DNA from: CAVONB01 sp963697205
GTDB taxonomy: Bacteria; Pseudomonadota; Alphaproteobacteria; Rhizobiales; Hyphomicrobiaceae
Length of the DNA: 64,000 nucleotides
Assembly (NCBI GenBank): GCA_963697205.1
Contig: CAVONB010000001.1
Coordinates: 62,001-126,000, forward strand
Reading direction: 5' to 3'
Part shown: piece after piece, positions 35,322 through 43,368 of the stretch
Layout: every line of letters starts with the position of its first letter
How positions within the stretch are numbered: the first letter of the stretch is position 1
Translations under genes and position numbers: made by a program
The notes under the pieces: generated by a model
What the model was told of the DNA's origin: nothing
The model's database searches: none
Seen by the model: the letters and a program-made list of their open reading frames with translations, nothing else

Positions 35322-36851
35322 TCAGGCCGCAAGCGTCTGGCGCAGGGTTTCGCCGCGATAGGACAGGGCCTCGGCGATGTGCGCGCGGCCGACGGCGTCG
35401 GCGCCGTCGAGGTCGGCCAGCGTGCGCGCGACGCGCAGGGTGCGGTGGTAGCCGCGCGCGGACAGGCCGAGTTGCTCGGCAGCGCGGCGCAGGAGGGCAA
35501 GGCCGTCGCCGTCGGGTGTAGCCGTTTCCTCCAGCAGGCGGCCCGAGCACTCGGCGTTGGTGCGCACGCCGGTGGCGCCAGCGGCGGCGAGGCGATCGCC
35601 CTGGCGCTGGCGCGCGGCGGTGACGCGGGCGCGCACCTCGCGGCTGCCCTCACTGGGAGCGGGCAGCGACAAGTCGGCGGCGGAGACGGCGGGCACCTCG
35701 ATCTGGAGGTCGATGCGATCGAGCAGCGGGCCGGAGATGCGGGCCTGATAGTCGGCGGCGCAGCGCGGGCCGCGCTTGCAGGACATGCCGGGGCCGGAGC
35801 CGCCGCACTTGCAAGGGTTCATGGCGGCGACCAGCTGGATGCGCGAGGGATAGGCGACGCGGTGATTGGCGCGGGCGATCACGGTCTCGCCGGACTCCAG
35901 GGGCTGGCGGAGCGCGTCGAGCGCGTTGGGCGAGAACTCGGGCAGCTCGTCGAGGAACAGCACGCCCAGGTGCGCGAGGCTGACCTCGCCTGGACGCGGG
36001 CGCGAGCCGCCGCCGACCAGCGCGGGCATGCTGGCGGAGTGATGTGGGGCACGGAACGGCCGCTCGGTGGCGATGCGTCCGCCCATCAACTCGCCGGCGA
36101 GCGAATGCACCATGGAGACCTCGAGCATCTCCTGCGGGGAGAGCGGCGGCAGGATCGAGGGCAGGCGCGAGGCAAGCATGGTCTTGCCGGAGCCTGGTGG
36201 GCCGATCATCAGCAGGTTGTGGCCGCCGGCTGCGGCGACCTCGAGGGCGCGCTTGGCGCTCTCCTGGCCCTTGACGTCGGCGAGGTCGAGAGGGTCTTCG
36301 CGCGTGCGCTCGAGGTTGGGCACGGGCCGCGTAAGCGTCTGCAAGCCCTTGAAGTGATTGACGAGTGAGAGAAGGTGGGCGGGCGCGAGGACGTCGACGG
36401 CATCGCCTGCCCAGGCAGCCTCGGCGCCGCAGGCTTCGGGACAGATGAGGCCCTTGCCCATTGCGTTGGCCCCTATGGCGGCAGGCAGCGCGCCGGGCAC
36501 ACCGCGGATCGAGCCGTCGAGGGCCAGTTCGCCGAACGCGGCGTAGCCGGCGATGGCGTCTGGCGCGATGGCACCCATGGCCGACATCAGGGCCAGCACG
36601 ATGGCGAGGTCGTAGTGGCTGCCCTCCTTAGGCAGGTCGGCGGGCGCGAGATTGACCGTAAGGTGCTTGAAGGGCAGGCCGAGACCGACGGCGTGCAGTG
36701 CATTGCGGATGCGCTCGCGGCTTTCGGCGACCGCCTTGTCTGGCAGGCCGACGATGGCGAAGGCAGCGGCGCCGGGCGTGATGCGGACCTGGACCTCTAC
36801 CGGGCGGGCCTCGATGCCGACGAACGCGACCGTTGAAATGTGACCGTACAT
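35322..36851 (-). CDS. YifB/ComM-family Mg-chelatase-like AAA ATPase
   Basis: A 509-residue ATPase of the YifB/ComM group, a helicase-like factor that in Vibrio promotes branch migration during transformation. The N-terminal ChlI-type domain (ITPGAAAFAIVGLPDKAVAES, LTVNLAPADLPKEGSHYDLA) precedes a Walker A at residues 216-224 (MIGPPGSGKTML). The Walker B region is LGVLFLDELPEFS, then GETVIARANHRVAYPSRIQL. A Cys-rich insertion CKCGGSGPGMSCKRGPRC could bind zinc. The C-terminal Mg-chelatase domain has RISGPLLDRIDLQIEVPAV. Length is normal and the gene intact. It is convergent with the TauE gene. Confidence 0.92.
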   Translation of the reverse strand: MYGHISTVAFVGIEARPVEVQVRITPGAAAFAIVGLPDKAVAESRERIRNALHAVGLGLPFKHLTVNLAPADLPKEGSHYDLAIVLALMSAMGAIAPDAIAGYAAFGELALDGSIRGVPGALPAAIGANAMGKGLICPEACGAEAAWAGDAVDVLAPAHLLSLVNHFKGLQTLTRPVPNLERTREDPLDLADVKGQESAKRALEVAAAGGHNLLMIGPPGSGKTMLASRLPSILPPLSPQEMLEVSMVHSLAGELMGGRIATERPFRAPHHSASMPALVGGGSRPRPGEVSLAHLGVLFLDELPEFSPNALDALRQPLESGETVIARANHRVAYPSRIQLVAAMNPCKCGGSGPGMSCKRGPRCAADYQARISGPLLDRIDLQIEVPAVSAADLSLPAPSEGSREVRARVTAARQRQGDRLAAAGATGVRTNAECSGRLLEETATPDGDGLALLRRAAEQLGLSARGYHRTLRVARTLADLDGADAVGRAHIAEALSYRGETLRQTLAA

Positions 36852-37088
36852 GCGTTCGCCCCGGCTGCCCTGGTGTCAGGATATTGAGCGTAGACCGACG
36901 GTCCTGGTGCCGTCAAGAACATTAGGAGAACGCTTGGGGCCCGATGGCATGAATATCGGGTCGGGTGCGGCTTGGGCGATGTCGGGGGAACGGGTGAGCG
37001 CCGCGGCGGCCCTACAAATTGTCAAATTTGGCCAAAGCCTTGGCGCGTTGTCGCCGCGATCGGGGGGCATGTCTCAGCGCTGTATCGC

Positions 37089-38381
37089 ATGGGGGAGTAT
37101 CGCGTGACTTGCGTGAGCCATACGCGTTTGCGTCGCAGGCTGATGGCGCTGACGGCGCTGGCCGTGATCGCCGGCGCTGCCGTTCCGGGAGGGGTGGCGG
37201 CGCAGGGGCTGGCCAAGAATGGGGCCAGGGAAAGTGCCAGTGGCGGTGCCAGTGACAGGGGAAGCTGGGCGGCCGACGCCATTGCCGCGCGCCACCTCGG
37301 GGCAAGCCGCAGCGCTGCCAATCGCACGCCGCGCAGCGAGACCGACCAGGCGGTTTCGGCGGGCTGGCCGCTCTACCGCACCGAGCGCGGGCAGGAGGCC
37401 TTCAACGACGCCATGGCGACGCTGGCGGCTACGCGTGGCGCGCCGCCGCCGCCGGGCGCGTTCGGTGGTTGCGTCCGGCTCGATTGCCCGCTGTCGCTGC
37501 CGAAGGCCTCGCGCGAGGGGTGGCTGCCCGCGGGACGGCTTTGGGTCTCGCCCAAGGACTATGTCGTGATCGCGCACAGCCCCCGGCAGAAGGCATCGCG
37601 CGCCTGGCGGCGGCGATCAGATCGCGGCATGCGCGTGTTCGTCTTCCACGAGTTCCACAACAGCTCGCGCAACACCGATCCCTACGACACCATCTCCTCG
37701 CACAAGGGCGCGGTGTTCGTGCCGTTCTACATGAGCAAGACGCAAACGGACGCGGATGGGCGGCAGTTCGTGGTGGTGGTGCAGGTTGCGCCCTACGACG
37801 TCGTCAGCGTGCATGCGACGAACCGCGGGAGCGCTGGGCCGGGGATCGAGGTCGCCAAGAACGTGTCCGACGAGGTCGAGCCGCTGCAGACGCATGCCGG
37901 GATCCTGGTGGCGACGATGGTGACGGCGGCCGTGCCGCGGCTGCAGGTCGTCAATCATCGCGGCCGTGAAGGGCTCGACATGCTCAGGGCCTACGATGCG
38001 CGCCGGTCCGCGCTGGCCCGGTCATCGGGTCGGCGGGCGGTGACGCTGCCGTTCGTGCCTGCGCCTACGGGGCGCGTGGCGGCGGTGAGCGGCCAGCTGG
38101 GCGACCTGATCGCGCGGGGTGCGCGCTCGCGCCCGCTCGCGGTGGCGGAACGCTCCTTCGTGCCGCAGCGCGCGGTGTCGCGGGCCGCAGATGCGGGCAG
38201 CGTTGCGGCGCGGGACGGCCTGGCGGCGGGGGACTTTGCGCGTGCATCGGCGATGCCGCGCCTGGTTGGGCCTATCGAAATCGTCAGGCAAGGCCGGCAT
38301 GCGCCGGCGGCCGACGCCACGCCGCGCCTGGTCGGGCCGATCCTGCCGGCGGTGCGGCCGGCGCGTGCCAACCGGAGCTGA
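37089..38381 (+). CDS. Secreted hypothetical protein
   Basis: A 430-residue exported protein that I do not recognise. The signal peptide is MALTALAVIAGAAVPGGVAAQ after a basic start. The ATG at 37089 was chosen because it begins this signal region (GGGGAG follows rather than precedes it, so the ribosome site is weak). The conserved-looking centre is LPAGRLWVSPKDYVVIA, then MRVFVFHEFHNSSRNTDPYD and TISSHKGAVFVPFYMSKTQ. The HEFHN part is histidine-rich but not HExxH. The C-terminal 170 residues are low-complexity Arg/Ala and carry PRLVGPI twice. A periplasmic or cell-surface function is inferred from the signal peptide only. Confidence 0.7.
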   Translation: MGEYRVTCVSHTRLRRRLMALTALAVIAGAAVPGGVAAQGLAKNGARESASGGASDRGSWAADAIAARHLGASRSAANRTPRSETDQAVSAGWPLYRTERGQEAFNDAMATLAATRGAPPPPGAFGGCVRLDCPLSLPKASREGWLPAGRLWVSPKDYVVIAHSPRQKASRAWRRRSDRGMRVFVFHEFHNSSRNTDPYDTISSHKGAVFVPFYMSKTQTDADGRQFVVVVQVAPYDVVSVHATNRGSAGPGIEVAKNVSDEVEPLQTHAGILVATMVTAAVPRLQVVNHRGREGLDMLRAYDARRSALARSSGRRAVTLPFVPAPTGRVAAVSGQLGDLIARGARSRPLAVAERSFVPQRAVSRAADAGSVAARDGLAAGDFARASAMPRLVGPIEIVRQGRHAPAADATPRLVGPILPAVRPARANRS

Positions 38382-38472
38382 GCGCGACGGTCAAGCGCGC
38401 CTGCGCGAGCCGTCAGAATGGCTGCGCGTGATTGGGCGCGCGGGGCGTCGATGAGGGCGGCGATGCGACGGC

Positions 38473-39426
38473 TCAGCCCTTCGCTGCCGCCACTTTGCGT
38501 TCCACCGCGTCCCAGAACAGCGCGGCGATGTCGGCGCCGCCGAATGCCTGGACCTGGCGAATGCCGGTCGGCGAGGTGACGTTGATTTCCGTCAGGTAGG
38601 GGCCGATCACATCGATGCCGGTGAAGAGCAGGCCGCGCCGCTTCAGCTCGGGGCCCAGGCGCGCGCCGATCTCCTTGTCGCGCGCGGTCAACTCGGTCGG
38701 TTTCGGCGTGCCGCCGACGTGCATGTTGGAGCGCGTCTCGCCCGCCGCGGGCACGCGGTTGATGGCGCCGACCACTTCGCCGTCGATCAGGATGATGCGT
38801 TTATCGCCCTCGCGTACCTCGGGGCGGTACTGCTGCACCATGAACGGCTCGCGGAAGACGATCTGGAACAATTCCACGAGCGAGGCGAGGTTGGAATCCT
38901 CCGGCCGGATGCGGAACACGGACGCGCCGCCGTTGCCATAGAGCGGCTTGACGATGATGTCCTTGTGCTTGTCGCGGAACGCCTGAACGTCGGCCAGCTG
39001 GCGCGTGACCATGGTCGGCGGCATCAGGTCGAGGAAGTCGAGGACGAACACCTTCTCTGGTGCGTTTCGGACGCTGGCGGGGTCGTTGACGACGAGCGTC
39101 TTGGGGTGGATGCGCTCCAGAAGATGCGTGGTCGTGATGTAGGCCATGTCGAAGGGCGGGTCCTGGCGCAGCAGCACCACATCCCACTCCGCCAGATCGA
39201 TACTGCGGCGATCGGAGACGCGATAGTGATCGCCGACCTTGTCCTCGACGCGCAAGGTTTCGCCAAGGGCCATCAGGTGCCGGCCGTCGAGCGCCAGATC
39301 GGGCGGCGTGTAATAGAAGATCTCGTGGCCGCGCTTCTGGGCCTCCAGCAGGAGGGCGAAGGTGGAATCGCCGCGGATGTCGATGCGGTCTATCGGGTCC
39401 ATCTGGCAGGCGATCTTCAGGGCCAT
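38473..39426 (-). CDS. gshB: Glutathione synthase
   Basis: A 317-residue ATP-grasp enzyme that ligates gamma-glutamylcysteine and glycine. It starts MALKIACQMDPIDRIDIRGD, then STFALLLEAQKRGHEIFYYT, LRQDPPFDMAYITTTHLLE and VNDPASVRNAPEKVF. The ATP-grasp loop is IIVKPLYGNGGASVFRI, then FMVQQYRPEVREGDKRIIL, INRVPAAGETRSNMHVGG, and the late TGIDVIGPYLTEINVTSP. All residues of the GshB fingerprint are intact. The ATG at 39426 is chosen on homology; the frame extends 111 bases upstream without family text. Confidence 0.96.
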   Translation of the reverse strand: MALKIACQMDPIDRIDIRGDSTFALLLEAQKRGHEIFYYTPPDLALDGRHLMALGETLRVEDKVGDHYRVSDRRSIDLAEWDVVLLRQDPPFDMAYITTTHLLERIHPKTLVVNDPASVRNAPEKVFVLDFLDLMPPTMVTRQLADVQAFRDKHKDIIVKPLYGNGGASVFRIRPEDSNLASLVELFQIVFREPFMVQQYRPEVREGDKRIILIDGEVVGAINRVPAAGETRSNMHVGGTPKPTELTARDKEIGARLGPELKRRGLLFTGIDVIGPYLTEINVTSPTGIRQVQAFGGADIAALFWDAVERKVAAAKG

Positions 39427-39767
39427 CGTGCGCGCTCTCCGGTGCGGATCGGGGTCTGGAACGAGGTCTGGCGGGGTTGCGCTGGCGCGGTTCCCGCTCT
39501 CTGGCGAGAGCAAGCGTTGCGAACGTGGCGGTGTCAACTGCGGGCTGTAATGGCGGCGCGCGCGGGGTGGCCACTGCCAAGGATCGCAAGCGTTGACCGT
39601 GGTGCCGCGGCTGGGATGTCAGGAATGATCAATCGATCATCAACGGCTTGAATCTATTGGATTTTGAGGCGGATCACAACTCACGAAAGAGTGCGAAGTG
39701 TCGGGTATCGTTTATGAAAATCCAATAGGGTCTTGATTTTGACACGCTCGTTCACTATGTGTTCGTC
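39427..39767. other. AT-richer regulatory-looking intergenic region
   Basis: A 341-base region between gshB (leftward) and the tiny zinc-ribbon gene (rightward). The stretch 39610-39765 is clearly AT-richer than average. It holds a small TGATC-AATC-GATCA palindrome (39626-39639), a 12-base inverted repeat (next entry) and a TTGACA hexamer at 39739-39744. No well-spaced -10 box was identified. Confidence 0.45.
39654..39728. promoter_or_regulatory. 12-bp inverted repeat upstream of the zinc-ribbon gene
   Basis: CTATTGGATTTT (39654-39665) and its exact inverse AAAATCCAATAG (39717-39728) are separated by 51 bases. Their position 40-115 bases before the small gene suggests paired regulator sites or an extended stem. 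Confidence 0.5.
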
Positions 39768-39923
39768 ATGTCTCGTCGTAAGAAGGTACAAAAGGCTGAC
39801 CCGAGCAAGGGTGAGCGCCTGCGTCGCTGTCTGATCTGTCTGACGGATTTCGTCAGCACCTGGTCGGGCAACCGCGTGTGCTCGCGCTGCCGATCCACGT
39901 CGATCTGGAAGCAGGGCGCCTGA
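39768..39923 (+). CDS. Very small zinc-ribbon protein (51 aa)
   Basis: A short frame reading MSRRKKVQKADPSKGERLRR, then CLICLTDFVSTWSG and NRVCSRCRSTSIWKQGA. Two CxxC knuckles (CLIC and CSRC), 20 residues apart, form a probable zinc ribbon after a basic N-terminus, as in small nucleic-acid or ribosome-associated proteins. No strong ribosome site precedes the ATG. The AT-rich promoter-like region with the 12-base inverted repeat directly upstream supports it as a real gene. The function is unknown. Confidence 0.6.
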   Translation: MSRRKKVQKADPSKGERLRRCLICLTDFVSTWSGNRVCSRCRSTSIWKQGA

Positions 39924-40163
39924 TCCGCTAGCTCGGTGTGGCCGCGGCTGCGGCCGGCGACCCGGTCGTGTGCCGGGCCGTCGCCGGGCCGCGTCCTGTG
40001 GCGCAGGATCGGTGGCGTCCGCGGGGTTGCGATCCGGTTTGATCGCGGCCGGCGGGACGGGCGCGGAACCGTCGATTTACGACGCTGGCGCTTGCCGCGC
40101 TTGACGCGGTCGCCATTGCGGTATCCTAATGACCTTCAAAGGACTTTCGCGGGGCGTTGCGTC

Positions 40164-41465
40164 ATGAAGGATCGTTCGATCGGCCTTGCGGTCATCGCCA
40201 TCGTCATGCTGGTGGCGGGGGCCATCTACGTCCTGCTCAATCCCCTGAAATGGTCGAATACGGATCGTCCCAAGCCGGAGACGGCCAACGTCGATGCGCC
40301 GGCGGCCACGACAGAAAAATCGTCCAAGAAGCAGCCAGATAGCGACAGCTCACGGTTCGAGACAGCCAGTGCCCAGCCAGGGCAGCGTGGTATGCCGCAG
40401 CTTGGTCTGTTCGATGTGGCCCGGATCGATCCGGAAGGGCCGTCCGTGTTCGCCGGCCAGGCGAAGCCGAACGAGGTCGTCAACGTCCTGGTGGATGGCG
40501 CGATCATCGGTACTGCGACGGCCGATGCCAATGGCGACTGGGTGGTGATTACGGAGCGCAAGATCGCTACCGCGGATCCCAAGCTCGCCATCTCCTACGG
40601 CCGGCAGCCGCCGGTGCCGGGGCGCCTTGCGTCAGGTAAGGCGCCAACGGTTGCGAGCGTGCGGACGGCGTCGATCGCGCCCTCGCCCGCGCCGAGTGAG
40701 CCGCGGACGGTTCGCGACGTGGAAGCGCGCACGATCCGTGAGCTTGGCGATCTGGTGGATGCGGCACGGCGTGCGCAAGCCACCAAGGGCGGCGCGACGG
40801 GAACGGGCTCCGATACGGGCGCGGGCGGCAGTACCGGCTCGACCGGCAAGGCCGCAGCGGGACGCGACGATGCGCCGGCGACGGGCGGTGGGGCGCAGTC
40901 GGGCGGCGGTGAGGTTGCCACGGCACGTGTGGAGATGTCGCCGACTTCGGCGGCGCCCGGAGCGCGTAACGGAGTGAGTGGCGGGCCTTCGGGTTCGGGC
41001 GGTGGCGAAGGTGCACGTACGGGCGTGGCCACGGCGGCGACGGGAACGACGGTCGCTTCGGCCGGTGGGCCCGGTGCGGGTGCGGGTGCGGGCGCCGATG
41101 CTCGCGCGGATGCGGGCTCGACCCTGCCGGTGCCGATCCGCTTCGTCTACCGGGAAGCAACTTTCACCGAGCACGGCAAGGCTGCGGCCGTGCTTCTGCT
41201 CGAGTATCTCCGGCTCAAGAAGATCAATTCGGTCACGCTGACGGGCCATGCCGACGAGCGCGGCTCACACGACCTGAACATGGAATTGTCGGCGGCGCGC
41301 TTGAAAGCCGTCGAAACATTCCTGCGCACGGGCGGCTATGGCGGCGAACTCAAGCTGACGCCGCTGGGCAAGACAGAGCCTTTCTCGGGTGTCGATCGCG
41401 CCAGATTCGACAGGCAGGCGTTGTACGAACTCGATCGCCGCGTCGAGCTGAAGGTCTACCGCTAG
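40164..41465 (+). CDS. Single-membrane-anchor protein with Ig-like and OmpA domains
   Basis: The protein is 433 residues long, with one N-terminal membrane segment (residues 6-26, IGLAVIAIVMLVAGAIYVLL). An Ig-like or BON-like beta domain at residues 78-140 (LFDVARIDPEGPSVFAG, VVNVLVDGAIIGTATADAN, GDWVV) comes next. A long Gly/Ala/Ser/Thr-rich linker (about 180-325) follows. An OmpA-type peptidoglycan-binding domain ends the protein, with YREATFTEHGKAAAVLLLEYL, LTGHADERGSHDLNMELSAA (the NxxLSxxR motif) and YELDRRVELKVYR. It probably sits in the inner membrane and reaches the peptidoglycan. LysM-like alternatives for the beta domain cannot be excluded. The ATG at 40164 is used. Confidence 0.8.
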   Translation: MKDRSIGLAVIAIVMLVAGAIYVLLNPLKWSNTDRPKPETANVDAPAATTEKSSKKQPDSDSSRFETASAQPGQRGMPQLGLFDVARIDPEGPSVFAGQAKPNEVVNVLVDGAIIGTATADANGDWVVITERKIATADPKLAISYGRQPPVPGRLASGKAPTVASVRTASIAPSPAPSEPRTVRDVEARTIRELGDLVDAARRAQATKGGATGTGSDTGAGGSTGSTGKAAAGRDDAPATGGGAQSGGGEVATARVEMSPTSAAPGARNGVSGGPSGSGGGEGARTGVATAATGTTVASAGGPGAGAGAGADARADAGSTLPVPIRFVYREATFTEHGKAAAVLLLEYLRLKKINSVTLTGHADERGSHDLNMELSAARLKAVETFLRTGGYGGELKLTPLGKTEPFSGVDRARFDRQALYELDRRVELKVYR

Positions 41466-41663
41466 GCCGCCTTCGCGCGACACCGCTCGGCGTATGCCGG
41501 CCGTGATCCGGCCATCGCCGGCCGCCGGCCCCACGGCTTGGCGATCGCCTCGTTTTTTCCACGATGTCCGTGTCGGTTTCGGCTCGCTTCGAGGCGCGGT
41601 CGCATGATAAGCGCGAACGGCGCCGCGCAATGCAAACCAACATCACAAACGGGGGGCTCAGCC

Positions 41664-42065
41664 ATGGCCGTGAAAGGTGCCGGGATCTTCGACAACGACG
41701 ACGCGATCGAATGGCTGGACAGCTTCGAGAGCGACGGGCCGCAGGCGATCGAAACGGCGCTGACGGCTGCCGCCGATCTCGGCAAGACCGATTATCTTGA
41801 GGCCACGGATGCGGCCTATGCGTTGGCGGCGGCCGAACTCGTGGCGTCCGCCCGCGACGGGGAGATCGCCGGCCTGCCCGACGATTTCTCGCCGCGGTTC
41901 ACAGATCATGTCGACGACATCAACGATGCGGAGCTGGTGCCGCTGGCGCGCAAGGCGGTGGCGCGGGTGCTGCGCAGTTCGGAGCTGAAGGACATCGCGC
42001 AGGACAGCGACGACGAGGAGTGGGAAGAAGGTGTGCGCGAGCTGCTGGAGCGTCTGAAGGGCTGA
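41664..42065 (+). CDS. DUF4259 family protein
   Basis: A 133-residue acidic protein. Its start (VKGAGIFDNDDAIEWLDSFE) matches the DUF4259 signature (a GxFDNDDAxDWL-like segment). The rest is helical (ALTAAADLGKTDYLEATDAA, AYALAAAELVASARDGE) and ends EEWEEGVRELLERLKG. The family occurs in many bacteria without known function. The ATG at 41664 follows GGGGGG. It lies about 200 bases downstream of the OmpA-like gene and is convergent with the YihY gene. Confidence 0.82.
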   Translation: MAVKGAGIFDNDDAIEWLDSFESDGPQAIETALTAAADLGKTDYLEATDAAYALAAAELVASARDGEIAGLPDDFSPRFTDHVDDINDAELVPLARKAVARVLRSSELKDIAQDSDDEEWEEGVRELLERLKG

Positions 42066-42122
42066 CGGTCCAGGTGTCGTCGCCTGCACGCCAAGCGCAA
42101 CGGTGGTGATACCAGGCCGGCT

Positions 42123-42971
42123 TCAGGCAAAGCCCGGCGCGCCGTCCTTGGCGAGCCGCCGGATCTCGATCAGTCCGCGATTGAGTTCGGCGCCCAGGAT
42201 GATGATCACCGCGGAGACCTGGAAGAAGATCAGCGCGACCATTAGCTGGGACAGGCCGGCGTAAAAGCGCGTGTAGTCGGAAAACGACAGGTAGAACGAG
42301 TAGAGGCCGGCGGCTGTCAGCCACAACACGACAGACAGAATCACGCCGGGCAGCACCTCGCGCAGCGTGCGGCGGCCGGCGGCGAGCCAGAGATGAAACG
42401 CCACCAGCTCGACGACCATGACGGCGGCGGAAACGCCATAGCGCGAGGCGAACGACCACCAGCCGACGTCCAGGATCTGCTTCAGCCAGGTCGGCTCGAA
42501 CTCGGCTGCGATTGCGGGGCCGACGACGATTAACCAGGTGATCAGCAGGCTCGAGATGGCGTTGATCAAGACGAACAGCATCGAGATCAGCAGGCACAGC
42601 GGGTAGGGCCGCGTCTCGTGCATGCGGTAGGCGCCGTTGAGGGCGGAGCGCAGGGTCTCGATGGCGGACGTGGCGAAGAACAGCGCGATGGCACCGCCCA
42701 GCGTCAGGAGGTCGACGCGGCTTGCGCCCATGATCGCGTCGATCTGGGGCGCCAGGGCTGCGGCGACCGGCTGCGGCAGGACCAGGAACAGCTGGGTCAC
42801 CGCCTGCTCGGCTAGCTCGCGGCCGCCGAACAGGCCGGCCAGCGCGCCGAGGAAGATGCAGAAAGGAAACAGCGAGACGATGAACGAGAAGGCGACGGAG
42901 CCGGCCATGGAGAAGCCGGAGTGCTCGTAGAGCCGGTAGATCGCCTCCAGGAGGGTCTTGTGCTGGCGCAT
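42123..42971 (-). CDS. YihY/UPF0761 family inner membrane protein
   Basis: A 282-residue membrane protein of the YihY (formerly BrkB) family. Six or seven hydrophobic segments are visible, for example MAGSVAFSFIVSLFPFCIFL, VDLLTLGGAIALFFATSAIE, LITWLIVVGPAIAAEF, VLPGVILSVVLWLTAAGLY and MVALIFFQVSAVIIILGAEL. The conserved FxxSLFPF is at the start and ELN near the end. The ATG at 42971 (GGAAGG site) starts the first cytoplasmic helix; the frame extends to 43097. The function of the family is unsettled. Confidence 0.88.
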   Translation of the reverse strand: MRQHKTLLEAIYRLYEHSGFSMAGSVAFSFIVSLFPFCIFLGALAGLFGGRELAEQAVTQLFLVLPQPVAAALAPQIDAIMGASRVDLLTLGGAIALFFATSAIETLRSALNGAYRMHETRPYPLCLLISMLFVLINAISSLLITWLIVVGPAIAAEFEPTWLKQILDVGWWSFASRYGVSAAVMVVELVAFHLWLAAGRRTLREVLPGVILSVVLWLTAAGLYSFYLSFSDYTRFYAGLSQLMVALIFFQVSAVIIILGAELNRGLIEIRRLAKDGAPGFA

Positions 42972-43368
42972 GATCGGCCGTCCTTCCGTTCGTTTCGCTC
43001 CGGAGGCACCCTGAATCGCCGTCGACTTTCGTCGGTTGCCCACTTCGCAACCGCGCGGCCGGTCCAGCTTGCGGCCCGTTGGTGTCGTGTCCGTCACTGT
43101 CGGAAGGGCTATAGTGGTTTTGCGCGGGTTGTCGACGCCCTGGCGCGTGTTTAACGGCTGGGTGGCCGGACGACATCGCCGGAGGATGGGCCGAATGCCC
43201 GTGTGCGTTGCAGAACCATACTTGCGCGAGGCATTTGCGGGGCTTACGTGCGCGGTCTAATCTGGTGCACTGAGGGTTGGCCCGTTGCCGGATCCGGCGT
43301 TTCGCGTTGCGCCGGGGCCACAGCACATCGGCAGACCCATTCGTGTGACGTGTTCTCGAGGTTCGTCC
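42972..43368. other. Divergent intergenic region with a REP-like unit
   Basis: A 397-base region between the YihY gene and the helix-hairpin-helix gene. It holds the family A repeat unit at 43033-43057. No gene was recognised. Confidence 0.45.
43033..43057 (+). repeat. Short palindromic repeat (REP-like family A, T variant)
   Basis: Arms CGGTTGCCCAC and GCAACCGCG. It aligns base for base with the unit at 10245 except for one position in the arm and the final base. Confidence 0.7.
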
